Shown piece by piece: positions 32,451 to 40,420 of a stretch of 64,000 bases of DNA (its first letter is position 1; every line of letters begins with the position of its first letter). Source of the stretch: an uncultured Collinsella sp. Its GTDB lineage: Bacteria; Actinomycetota; Coriobacteriia; Coriobacteriales; Coriobacteriaceae. The DNA lies in contig CABRZC010000002.1 of NCBI GenBank assembly GCA_902475375.1, positions 6,048 to 70,047 on the forward strand. Direction: 5' to 3'. The notes beneath the pieces are model-generated. The model was not told the DNA's origin. It searched no databases and saw only the letters and a program-made list of their open reading frames with translations. The translations under genes and the position numbers were made by a program.

Positions 32451-33134
32451 ATGTCCGATTCGAGCGACAGTTCCAAGCCGCGACCCAAGACCGCGGCCGT
32501 TCCGCACTACACGGTGGGCGAGGAGATCATGAACTCCGTCACCCATGGTGTCGGCTGCCTGCTGGGTATCGCGGGCCTGGTGCTCCTGATCGTATTCGCT
32601 GCCCTGCGCGGCGGAGGCCCGGCCCACATGGCCGCGGCGATTGTCTATGGCGTCAGCATTATCCTCGAATACCTAGCCTCCACGCTCTACCACGCGATTC
32701 AGCCCGCGCGCGCCAAGCGCGTGTTTCGCATCATCGACCACAGCTGCATCTACCTGCTCATAGCCGGCAGCTATACGCCGTTTTGCCTCATCACGCTCGC
32801 AAACGACGGCGGCGCCGTACTGTTCTTTGCCGTATGGGCCATCGCCATTATCGGCATCGCCCTCGAGTGCTTTATGCGCGAGCGTCAACCGCATTGGGTA
32901 AGTGGCTTGGTCTACCTGCTGATGGGCTGGCTCGTTGTCTTTAAGCTGCCCGAGCTCGTGTCGTTGCTCAGCCCCGTGGCACTTGCCCTGCTCGCCGTCG
33001 GCGGCGTGTGCTACACCGCGGGCGTGCCGTTCTATATCGCCAAAAACGTGCGCTATCTGCACAGCGTGTTTCACCTGTGGGTGCTTGCCGGCAGCATCTT
33101 TCAGTTCATGGCGGTGATCCTCTTCGTAATCTAG
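32451..33134 (+). CDS. Hemolysin III / PAQR family membrane protein
   Basis: A 227-residue protein with seven predicted membrane helices. It carries the family motifs EEIMNSVTHGVGCL near the N-terminus, STLYHAIQP and RIIDHSCIYLLIAGSYTPF in the middle, and HSVFHLWVLAGS near the end; their His and Asp residues form the metal site of this superfamily. Despite the name, bacterial members are mostly linked to membrane homeostasis rather than haemolysis. ATG 32451 is preferred: a GGAGG lies 11 bases before it and the first 15 residues are polar. Confidence 0.9.
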   Translation: MSDSSDSSKPRPKTAAVPHYTVGEEIMNSVTHGVGCLLGIAGLVLLIVFAALRGGGPAHMAAAIVYGVSIILEYLASTLYHAIQPARAKRVFRIIDHSCIYLLIAGSYTPFCLITLANDGGAVLFFAVWAIAIIGIALECFMRERQPHWVSGLVYLLMGWLVVFKLPELVSLLSPVALALLAVGGVCYTAGVPFYIAKNVRYLHSVFHLWVLAGSIFQFMAVILFVI

Positions 33135-33243
33135 CGACCATGCCTGCGCGCCCGCGTCCTCGTTTGGGCGCCGGCGCAATTGCCGTATCCGTCATCAACG
33201 TTTTACCCTGACGCCCGAATCTTGGAGGTTCGAGAAACTCCCG

Positions 33244-34617
33244 ATGGACATAACCATCTCCCTTATCACCACCCTCGTTTTGACCCTCATCAACGGCTAC
33301 TTCTCTATGTCCGAGATGGCGCTCACCACGGCTAAGCGCGCCGTGTTGGAGCACGATGCCGAGGAAGGCGACAAGCGCGCCGAGCGCGCCATTAAGCTGG
33401 CCGCCGACTCCGACCAGCTGCTCGCCACCATCCAGGTCGCCATCACGCTCGTGGGCTTCGCCTCGTCCGCCGTCGCCTCGACGAGCCTGTCCGACCCGCT
33501 TGCCACGTGGCTCATGAGCTTTGGCATCGCGCCGCTTTCCGCCATCGCGCGCGGCCTGGCGCCGGTCATCATCACCGTCGCCGTCGCCTTTGTGTCCATC
33601 GTGGTTGGCGAGCTTGTGCCCAAGCGCATCGGCCTGGCTAACGCCGAAGGCGTATCCAAGCAGGTCGTGGGACCGCTCTCCGTGTTCCAAAAGATCGCCC
33701 GCCCGCTCGTGTGGCTGACCGGTGCCTGCTCCGACGGCCTGGCCCGTATCCTGCGCATCAAGAGCGCCGACGACCGCCAAAACGTCTCGGAGGAAGAGAT
33801 CAAATACATGGTCTCGGAGCAGGACGATTTGCTCGACGAGGAAAAGCGCATGATACACGAGATCTTCGACCTGGGAGACACCGTTGCCCGCGAGGTCATG
33901 GTGCCGCGCGTGGACACCACCATGTGCGAGGACGACGAGACGGTCGCCGACGTGCTGTCCGCCATGCGCCAGACCGGCTTTAGCCGCATCCCCGTCTATC
34001 ACGAGGATCCCGACAACGTCGCCGGCATCGCGCACATCAAGGACCTGATTCAGCCTTCGCTCGACGGCAAGGGCGACCAGCCCATCGCCGACTTTTTGCG
34101 CGACGCCACCTTTGTGCCCGACACCAAGGACATCCTGCCGCTGCTGTCCGAGATGCAGACCTCGCACGACCAGATCGTAGTGGTCGTGGACGAGTACGGT
34201 GGCACGGCCGGCATCATCACCATCGAGGACATCGTCGAGGAGATCGTGGGCGAGATCGAGGACGAGTTCGACCCCGACAACAAGTACCTCACGCGCCTTT
34301 CGCGCCGCGAGTGGCTCGTCGATGGGCGTTTTTCGTGCGATGACGCGATTGAGCTTGGTTGGCCGCTCGAGGAAAGCGATGATTATGAGACCATCGCCGG
34401 CTGGATTTTGGAGCTTTGCGACTCGGTGCCCGACATCGGAGAGGTGTTTGAGGTTGCGGGGTACAAGTTTAAGGTGCAGTCGATGCGTGGCCAGCGCATC
34501 TCGCTCATTCGCGTGATTGCTCCGGCCGAAACCGATAAGAAGGATTCCGAGCCCTCGGCAGACGAGCCGACGGCGTCTGGTGCGGGCTCTGCGGACCCGC
34601 ACGACGGCGACGAGTAG
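33244..34617 (+). CDS. CNNM/CorC-family transporter-like protein (DUF21, CBS pair, CorC_HlyC)
   Basis: A 457-residue protein. The DUF21/CNNM membrane domain spans residues 1 to about 165, with NGYFSMSEMALTTAKRAVLE at the start and GELVPKRIGLANAE near 125. A CBS pair covers about 210-330 (VPRVDTTMCEDDE; DEYGGTAGIITIEDIVEEIV). The C-terminal CorC_HlyC domain is about 345-430, followed by an acidic tail. Family members are implicated in Mg2+ efflux or Co2+ resistance. With the MgtE-like/NRAMP pair and MgtA also in this window, a role in divalent-metal balance is reasonable. Confidence 0.9.
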   Translation: MDITISLITTLVLTLINGYFSMSEMALTTAKRAVLEHDAEEGDKRAERAIKLAADSDQLLATIQVAITLVGFASSAVASTSLSDPLATWLMSFGIAPLSAIARGLAPVIITVAVAFVSIVVGELVPKRIGLANAEGVSKQVVGPLSVFQKIARPLVWLTGACSDGLARILRIKSADDRQNVSEEEIKYMVSEQDDLLDEEKRMIHEIFDLGDTVAREVMVPRVDTTMCEDDETVADVLSAMRQTGFSRIPVYHEDPDNVAGIAHIKDLIQPSLDGKGDQPIADFLRDATFVPDTKDILPLLSEMQTSHDQIVVVVDEYGGTAGIITIEDIVEEIVGEIEDEFDPDNKYLTRLSRREWLVDGRFSCDDAIELGWPLEESDDYETIAGWILELCDSVPDIGEVFEVAGYKFKVQSMRGQRISLIRVIAPAETDKKDSEPSADEPTASGAGSADPHDGDE

Positions 34618-34641
34618 GGTAAGGAAGAGTAGGGGAGAGTT

Positions 34642-35487
34642 ATGGCAGGCCTGTTCAACATCCTTAAGGTCACCGTCAGCGAGGACAAGATCTGCGCGCA
34701 CGTGCTGGTGAACCCCGGCATGCCGCTCATGACCTCGGAGGACATCGAGGCCACGGCGCGCGTGTACTACCTGGTACCCGCAATTGCCAAGCACCTGTGC
34801 CTGGGCGATTCCGGTCGCGAGTTCCAGGACTGCATGGGCCAGACCGAGCTTTGCCATCTGCTGGAGCACGTGACGGTCGAGCTCATGAACGAGACCGGTC
34901 TCGCTGACAGCATTTCGTGCGGCCGCACCCGCGTAAGCGAGCACGATGAGCGCGTCTTTGAGGTCGAGCTTTCGTGTCCCGACGACGCCCTGGCCATCGG
35001 CGCGCTGTCTTCGGCGACCTTTATGATGGATTGGGCCTATCTGCATGCCGACCAGCCCGCTCCCGATGTGGACGGTACGGTTGCGGGTTTGCGCAACCTG
35101 GTGCTGGGCATGCGCGCCGAGGCCGAGGGTAAAGATCCGCACGAGGCCGTCGCCGCCGCGAACGCCGAGGGTGAGGCCGGGGGTGCGACCGAGGGCGAGG
35201 CGCCTGCCGAGCCTGCCGCCGAGCCTGTCGACGAGGCCCCTGCCGAGGAGACCGTCGAGCCCGAGCCCGCGGAGCCCCGGGGCGTCCCGAGCTTTGACGC
35301 CGAGCCGCAGGAGGTAATCGATACCGAGGGCGCGACCGCCGAGAGCCACGAGGCCCCCGCTGCCGTCTACGGTGGCGCGGCGACGGCTCCGGTGGCCCCC
35401 GCGCGCGAGGGAGCGCTGCCGCTCGTTGACGGCGCCGGCGAGGACCCGGGCGCTACAGTGGCCATGCCTGCCATGCCGCAGGAGTAG
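34642..35487 (+). CDS. Unknown protein with a cyanophycin-synthetase N-domain-like segment and acidic tail
   Basis: A 281-residue protein. The first 165 residues are folded-looking; LCHLLEHVTVELMNETGLAD near residue 74 resembles the HxxEHxxxEL segment of the N-terminal domain of cyanophycin synthetases, but no ATP-grasp or ligase domain follows. Residues about 168-281 are a low-complexity Ala/Glu/Pro tail. I do not recognise its function. It follows the CNNM/CorC gene by 24 bases (ATG after GGGGAGAG) and is probably co-transcribed with it. The resemblance is by eye and needs a profile search. Confidence 0.6.
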   Translation: MAGLFNILKVTVSEDKICAHVLVNPGMPLMTSEDIEATARVYYLVPAIAKHLCLGDSGREFQDCMGQTELCHLLEHVTVELMNETGLADSISCGRTRVSEHDERVFEVELSCPDDALAIGALSSATFMMDWAYLHADQPAPDVDGTVAGLRNLVLGMRAEAEGKDPHEAVAAANAEGEAGGATEGEAPAEPAAEPVDEAPAEETVEPEPAEPRGVPSFDAEPQEVIDTEGATAESHEAPAAVYGGAATAPVAPAREGALPLVDGAGEDPGATVAMPAMPQE

Positions 35488-35566
35488 GCTCACCCGCTTA
35501 TCACCATCATGTACCTGCGCCTTTACCGTACGCAGATGAGCAAGACGGCAAGCGCTGTGCTGCGGG

Positions 35567-35572
35567 TATAAT
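35567..35572 (+). promoter_or_regulatory. -10 TATAAT of the YtxH/PRC operon
   Basis: A perfect TATAAT lies 52 bases before the YtxH-like start. The -35 at 17 bases (GACGGC) is poor. Confidence 0.5.
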
Positions 35573-35623
35573 GGACAGCATTCAAACGGTGGGCGCCGAG
35601 GTGCCCGCAGGAGAGGAATGAAC

Positions 35624-36013
35624 ATGGGTAAGACTTTCAACTTTATCTCGGGTGCGCTCTTCGGTGCTGCCGCCGGCGCCATCATCGGCGTTGCCCTGGC
35701 TCCGCGCTCGGGCGCCGAGACCCGCGCCATGGCTGCCGATATCGCCAATGACGCCTGGGATAACATGCGCGACACCTACGAGCACGGTGCCGAGGAGGCC
35801 CGCGCCGCGGTCAACGATTTTGGCCCGATGGTCGACGCCAAGACCGATGACCTGCGTGCCAAGGTTGACCTTGCCCGCGAGCGCATGGACCAGCTGCGCG
35901 AGCAGCTCAACGACGCCATCTCGGGCGGTAACGTGACGCCCGCCGCCGATGTCGTGGTTGAGAACGCCGTCGAGGCCGACACCGAGGCCGCGGAGCCTTC
36001 GACCGAGGCATAA
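35624..36013 (+). CDS. YtxH-domain protein
   Basis: A 129-residue protein with the YtxH signature: a glycine/alanine-rich membrane helix (FNFISGALFGAAAGAIIGVA) followed by LAPRSGAETRA, then an amphipathic helical region and an acidic Ala/Glu tail. YtxH-like proteins are small, single-helix, stress-associated proteins of unknown mechanism. ATG 35624 has GGAGAGG at a good distance; ATG 35618 two codons earlier is possible. The TAA overlaps the ATG of the next gene (TAATG). Confidence 0.8.
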   Translation: MGKTFNFISGALFGAAAGAIIGVALAPRSGAETRAMAADIANDAWDNMRDTYEHGAEEARAAVNDFGPMVDAKTDDLRAKVDLARERMDQLREQLNDAISGGNVTPAADVVVENAVEADTEAAEPSTEA

Positions 36014-36768
36014 TGCGCGCCGGGGATTTTGTCGGCGCCAAGATCTATCGCAAGCCTACCGAGGATAAGCGCACCAAAAAAGACGGCACGCCGCGCAGTC
36101 CTAAAAAGCTCGGCAAGATTCACTTTCCGGTCTTTACCCCGGGCGGCACGCGCGTGGTGGGCTTTATGGTTCGCCAGTCCGATATCGCGGGTATGATCGA
36201 GCGTCCCGACCGATTTGTGGCGCTCGATGCCATTGGCGTCTACGAGGGCGCCATCGCGGTTGACGACGTCAAGGGCACCTACGATACCGCTGCGGCCAAG
36301 CGCCTCGACATCAACCTGGATGATTGCATTATCTGGGTTGGCATGGACGTGCGCACGGAGTCGGGCGATGTCGTGGGCTATTGCTCGGATGTGGAGTTCA
36401 AGCCGCGTTCGGGTGTCGTGCAGACGTTCTACGTGACCGCCGGCACTGCCTCGAGTGTGCTGGTGGGCGATACGCAGATGCCGCCCACGATGCTGCGCGG
36501 CTATGCGGACGGCGCGATGATCGTTTCGGACGAGGTCAAGTCGCTCGGGTATTCGGGCGGCGCCGCTGCAAAGGTTGCCGAGGCAAGCGTCGTGGTGGGC
36601 GATAAGGTCAAGAAGGGCGCCAAAGTGCTCGATGACAAGGGATCGGTCGCCGTGGACAAGGGCAGCCGCGCGCTGGGCAAGCAGCTCGGCAAGACGCGCG
36701 GTATGTTCAAGGCCTTTAAGGACGAATACCAAAAGGCGAGCGGGGGCTCGTCGAAAGCTAGCAAATAG
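36013..36768 (+). CDS. PRC-barrel domain protein
   Basis: A 251-residue soluble protein. Two barrel-like segments are visible: residues about 25-85 (KLGKIHFPVFTPGGTRVVGF then MVRQSDIAGM) and 105-165 (GMDVRTESGDVVGYCSDVEF), the second with the classical PRC G-x-x-V-G-x-V/C-x-D pattern. The last 50 residues are Lys-rich. PRC barrels are protein-interaction or regulatory modules; another pair occurs in the MgtE-like protein at 38568. It is coupled to the YtxH gene by a 1-base overlap. Function unknown. Confidence 0.75.
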   Translation: MRAGDFVGAKIYRKPTEDKRTKKDGTPRSPKKLGKIHFPVFTPGGTRVVGFMVRQSDIAGMIERPDRFVALDAIGVYEGAIAVDDVKGTYDTAAAKRLDINLDDCIIWVGMDVRTESGDVVGYCSDVEFKPRSGVVQTFYVTAGTASSVLVGDTQMPPTMLRGYADGAMIVSDEVKSLGYSGGAAAKVAEASVVVGDKVKKGAKVLDDKGSVAVDKGSRALGKQLGKTRGMFKAFKDEYQKASGGSSKASK

Positions 36769-36789
36769 CGACGTACCAAATGATGGGAG

Positions 36790-36826
36790 GCAAGCCGGAG
36801 ACCTGTTGCTCCGGCTTGCTGCGTTT
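36790..36826 (+). terminator. Terminator-like hairpin after the PRC gene
   Basis: The perfect 11-bp stem GCAAGCCGGAG (36790-36800) / CTCCGGCTTGC (36809-36819) is followed by TGCGTTT. The T run is short. Confidence 0.6.
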
Positions 36827-36840
36827 ATGGGGGAGGGCAC

Positions 36841-38247
36841 ATGCGCCAAAACGGATCATATTCACACGGACGTCCGGGCGCGCGTCCGACGGCGCGCCGC
36901 GATCTGGGGCAGCTGCCCGGCGGTCAGCGCAAGCGTCACCGTAAGCCCGGCGCGATGTATCTCAACCATAGCCGCGGCTTTAGCGACCGCAGCGCTCGCA
37001 TCGGCAACAGCCGCACGCCCCGTCGTTCGTCTCGCCTGCCCTATGCGCTCATCGCCGTGGGTTGCGCGCTTGTGTTGTTTATCGCTGCCGTCGTGGGCTA
37101 CGTCAACCGCAGCGTGGATGTCGTCCTCAACGGCCAGGAGACTGCGGTGCGCGTCGGCTCTACGCTGCAAAATCTCATCGACGACCAGGAACTGACCGAT
37201 ACCTACGACGCCGGGGACCTGCTGGCTGTTGACGACAGCGTGCTGACTCGCCATGGCGGCGAAAAGCTGTCGGTAAAAGTGGACGGCAAGCGCATAAAAC
37301 AGGGCAAGTGGAAAAGCCGCGAGCTTACGGGCGGCGAGAAGGTGACGGTCAAAGACGGCCGCGACACGTATGAGAAGCATGAGGTCCAGGCGACGGTTAT
37401 CGAGCCCAAGCTCAAGGTCGAGGGCACGGGTGCCATCGAGTACGTTAAGACGTGGGGTATCCAGGGTCGCTCCGAGGTGTGGGTCGGCGAGCAGTCGGGC
37501 AAGACGCAGGACCGCGGCGAGGTCGTGCCCGCCACCGATTGCGTGGTCGAGTGCGCGAGCGTGGCGCCCAAGGGCAACGAAAAGTACGTGGCGCTGACGT
37601 TTGATGAGGGCCCGAGCGGAGCGACCAAGCAGATCTTGCAGGTGCTCAAGGAAAAGGGCGTCACCGCGACGTTCTTCCTGTCGGGCGATGCGGCCGAGGC
37701 CTCGCCCGCCACGGCCAAGGCGATTGTCGATGCCGGCTGCGAGGTCGGCTCCAACAGTTACAGCGACGAATCGCTCAAGGGCAAGGATCGCGATGCGGTG
37801 CGCGAACAGGTTTCGAAGGGCACCGAGGCGATCAAGTCCGCGACCGGAACGTCGACGATGCTTTTGCGTGCTCCCTACGCAGCCTTTGACGAGCAAAACT
37901 GGATTGATGCGATGGACCTGGTGTCTGCCGTGGTCTCGTGGAATATCGATTCGGGCGACTGGCTGCTCAACGGTGCCGACGAGCAGGTCTCGACGGTGCT
38001 CGATTCGGTGACGCCGGGCAACATTGTGTTGCTGACCGATAACGATGAATGCGCCGAGCAGACGCTCGAGGCGCTGCCGCAGATTATCGACGGGCTTATT
38101 GCCGACGGCTACAAAATCGTGACATTGAGTGATCTGGTCAAGACGGATACATCGCTGAGCAAAAAGCTCACCTCGCTGACGAAGGCCGCCATGCCCAAAA
38201 ACGCCGTGTTCCCCCAGCTCGCCGAAGATGACGACACCACAGAATAG
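36841..38247 (+). CDS. Membrane-anchored polysaccharide-deacetylase-like protein, catalytic residues lost
   Basis: A 468-residue protein: a basic cytoplasmic start, a helix at residues 66-88, a DUF348-like segment (about 90-135), then a NodB-fold domain from about 250. The NodB motifs are eroded. TFDDGP is TFDEGP; the metal-binding HTxxH is replaced by GSNSYSDES, with both His gone; the motif-5 LxH is LLTD. RAPY (motif 3) and DSGDW (motif 4) remain. It therefore probably cannot bind the usual metal and is likely a pseudoenzyme that binds peptidoglycan or a glycan (inference). The start follows GGGGGAGGG. It is downstream of the PRC gene, behind a hairpin. Confidence 0.85.
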   Translation: MRQNGSYSHGRPGARPTARRDLGQLPGGQRKRHRKPGAMYLNHSRGFSDRSARIGNSRTPRRSSRLPYALIAVGCALVLFIAAVVGYVNRSVDVVLNGQETAVRVGSTLQNLIDDQELTDTYDAGDLLAVDDSVLTRHGGEKLSVKVDGKRIKQGKWKSRELTGGEKVTVKDGRDTYEKHEVQATVIEPKLKVEGTGAIEYVKTWGIQGRSEVWVGEQSGKTQDRGEVVPATDCVVECASVAPKGNEKYVALTFDEGPSGATKQILQVLKEKGVTATFFLSGDAAEASPATAKAIVDAGCEVGSNSYSDESLKGKDRDAVREQVSKGTEAIKSATGTSTMLLRAPYAAFDEQNWIDAMDLVSAVVSWNIDSGDWLLNGADEQVSTVLDSVTPGNIVLLTDNDECAEQTLEALPQIIDGLIADGYKIVTLSDLVKTDTSLSKKLTSLTKAAMPKNAVFPQLAEDDDTTE

Positions 38248-38252
38248 TCATG

Positions 38253-38273
38253 TAAGAACGTCCCCAATGACTA
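38253..38273. repeat. Single copy of the GAACGTCCCCAATGACTA repeat
   Basis: The same 21 bases occur as the right arm (62803-62823) of a perfect palindrome near the end of the window. Here it is a lone half-site 6 bases after a stop codon. Confidence 0.7.
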
Positions 38274-38350
38274 TGTCACGGATGCGTCAGCGTTTGGTAT
38301 GCCTGCGATGTGCGGCGCATAAATTTGGCGCCACGGCGCGATGCTGATGC

Positions 38351-38356
38351 TATAGT
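38351..38356 (+). promoter_or_regulatory. -10 TATAGT ahead of the structured leader
   Basis: TATAGT sits 26 bases before the first hairpin of the leader. No convincing -35 is present. Confidence 0.35.
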
Positions 38357-38381
38357 TACTGCGGATAACAAGGGTCAAGAG

Positions 38382-38567
38382 AAAGGTTGCAGGTGAAATC
38401 CAAACCTCGACCATACAGTCGATGACCCCATGCAAGTGCTTCTTGCGCATGCACGGGGTGTGAGCGCCGAGCGGTGTGCCGCCCGCGCATGCGTATACAT
38501 ATCTAAAAGTCCACGGATGGCGTGCCGGCATGGCCGCAGTCCGAAGGGATAATGATGGGGAGCACCA
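38382..38567 (+). ncRNA. Structured 5' leader of the MgtE-like/NRAMP operon (candidate metal-responsive RNA)
   Basis: Three hairpins follow each other: AGGTT...AACCT (38382-38406), CGAC-CATACA-GTCG (38408-38421) and ACCCCATGCA...TGCACGGGGT (38425-38459). About 110 more structured GC-rich bases follow, up to the GTG start. The leader is over 180 bases. Its position ahead of two metal-transport genes suggests control by a metal ion. The sequence does not clearly match the M-box or yybP-ykoY consensus as I know them, so no class is assigned. Confidence 0.4.
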
Positions 38568-40412
38568 GTGAATTATCTGAGTGAGATGCTCAAGCTGCCG
38601 GTCTTGGACGTCGATGGCGAAAAGCTCGGCGTTGTGAACGATTTTGGCATTGCTACCGGCGAAGTTTTTCCGCACGTGACGTCGCTCGCGTTCCGCGGAC
38701 CCGGCAAGACGCCATTTATGATCAGCTGGCGCAAATGGGTCGACCGTATCGACGAGACGGGCGTGCACCTTAAGTCGCCGGCCACCGAAATCCGTTTTTC
38801 GTACCTGCAGCCGACCGAACTTTTGCTCGCGCGCGACGTGCTCAACAAGCAGATTGTCGACACGCAGGGCATGAAGGTCGTGCGCGTCAACGACATCAAG
38901 TTTTCCATGTCGGGCGAAAATCAGCTGCGTCTGCTGGGTGCCGAAGTTGGCGCCCGTGGTCTGCTGCGCGCGATCAGCCCCGCACTCGAACATGTCGTCG
39001 AGAGCTTTATGAAGCACCTGGGCAAACCGCTCGGTGAGGACATCATCGCCTGGTCCTACATGGACCTGCTCGACCGTTCGACTAAAAACATCCAGCTTTC
39101 GGTGTCGCACAAGACGCTTGGCGAGCTGCACCCTGCTGACATCGCCGACATTATCGAGCAGCTCGACCCGCGCCTGCGTGCGCAGGTGTTCGCGCAGCTC
39201 GACACCGCCCAGGCCGCCGAGGCCATCTCGGAGTTCGACGACGACGAGCTTATGACCGAGATGCTCGAGGGCCTGTCCGATACGGACGCATCGTCGATGC
39301 TGGCCATGATGGACCCGGACGACGCCGCCGACCTGATCGATGAGCTCGATTACGAGAAGGCCGAGAAGCTGTTGCGCCTGATGGGCGTTCAGGAGGAGAA
39401 GGCGATTCGTAACCTGCTGGGCTATGAGGACAACACTGCCGGTCGCATCATGACCTCGGAGTTTGTCTCCCTGCCCGCCACGGCGACGGTCGGTGACGCT
39501 ATCGAGGCGATCCGCAAGCTCGATGAGGACTTCGAGAGCGTCTACTATGTCTATACCGAGGACCCGAGCGGCATGCTCACCGGCGTCCTTTCGCTGCGCA
39601 CGCTCATCGTGGCCGACCGCGATGCCACGCTGGGCCAGCTGGCCTATCGCGACCTGGTGTATGTGTCGCCCGACGATGACCAGGAAGACGTAACGGACGA
39701 GATGACCAAGTACGACCTGGTCGCCATCCCCGTTTGCGACGAGAACCGTCACATCTTGGGTATCGTGACCTTTGACGACGCCATGGACGTTATCGCCGAG
39801 GAGCACCAGGAGGACCTGCAGATCGCAGGCGTCGGTTCGGGCGATAGCGCGTCCGACGACTCGACGAATGTGCTCAGCTGGTTTGTGCATCGCCAGTACT
39901 GGGTTGTCGTGTGGGGTATTGCCTCGTGCATCATGGCAACAGTGCTGGGAACGGCGCTGGGCTCTGCGCATCTGGTGGTGTTCCCCATGTGCGCCATGCC
40001 GCTCGTGCTGCTGGCTGCCTCGCGTATGGTGTCGTTCGTCAAGAACTACTTTCTGGAGTACGACGGCCATGACGATGAGCCCAAGCCGTATCTGGGGTTC
40101 TTCTTCCAGAGCACGGGCATGGGCCTGATCCTGTCGCTCGTGACCTACCTGTGCGCCCAGCTGGTGCGCACGGCCGCATTCCCCGACGCATCCATGTTTG
40201 AGGAACAGCTCTTTACCGGCTGCTTTAACATTGCGGCCATCGTTTGTCTGATTGGCAACATGAGCGCCGTGATTTACCTGATGGTGCTGTTCTGGCGTGA
40301 CGAGCACGACCTCAATACGTCGGGTACCGCCATGAACGTCATTGCCGTCATGATCTCGTGCGTGGCGTACTGCATCGCCGCGGTGCTGCTCACCATGTCG
40401 GTCATGGGGTAG
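38568..40412 (+). CDS. MgtE-like PRC/CBS sensor protein with an atypical membrane domain
   Basis: A 614-residue protein starting at GTG 38568 after GGGGAG. Two PRC-barrel segments (about 1-65 and 85-140) are followed by an MgtE-N superhelical domain (about 180-290; HPADIADIIEQLDPRLRAQV), a CBS pair (about 295-420), and four to five helices (about 445-614). The first three parts are those of MgtE-type Mg2+ sensors. The membrane part lacks the glycine-rich GGNxGxQ segment of MgtE channels and looks unrelated. It may therefore be a sensor or regulatory partner for the NRAMP-related transporter encoded 8 bases downstream, not a channel itself (inference). Confidence 0.82.
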   Translation: MNYLSEMLKLPVLDVDGEKLGVVNDFGIATGEVFPHVTSLAFRGPGKTPFMISWRKWVDRIDETGVHLKSPATEIRFSYLQPTELLLARDVLNKQIVDTQGMKVVRVNDIKFSMSGENQLRLLGAEVGARGLLRAISPALEHVVESFMKHLGKPLGEDIIAWSYMDLLDRSTKNIQLSVSHKTLGELHPADIADIIEQLDPRLRAQVFAQLDTAQAAEAISEFDDDELMTEMLEGLSDTDASSMLAMMDPDDAADLIDELDYEKAEKLLRLMGVQEEKAIRNLLGYEDNTAGRIMTSEFVSLPATATVGDAIEAIRKLDEDFESVYYVYTEDPSGMLTGVLSLRTLIVADRDATLGQLAYRDLVYVSPDDDQEDVTDEMTKYDLVAIPVCDENRHILGIVTFDDAMDVIAEEHQEDLQIAGVGSGDSASDDSTNVLSWFVHRQYWVVVWGIASCIMATVLGTALGSAHLVVFPMCAMPLVLLAASRMVSFVKNYFLEYDGHDDEPKPYLGFFFQSTGMGLILSLVTYLCAQLVRTAAFPDASMFEEQLFTGCFNIAAIVCLIGNMSAVIYLMVLFWRDEHDLNTSGTAMNVIAVMISCVAYCIAAVLLTMSVMG

Positions 40413-40420
40413 GTGGTCGC

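Noticed and set aside
33106..35775. 889-codon minus-strand open frame
   Set aside because: It runs opposite to the CNNM/CorC gene and its neighbours, crosses several genes, and its translation has no recognisable domain.
38382..38567. M-box or yybP-ykoY riboswitch
   Set aside because: Position is right but I could not match the conserved cores of either class with confidence, so it is listed only as a structured leader.
38271..40307. 678-codon minus-strand open frame
   Set aside because: Antisense to the MgtE-like gene, with His/Arg-rich shadow composition and no start signals.
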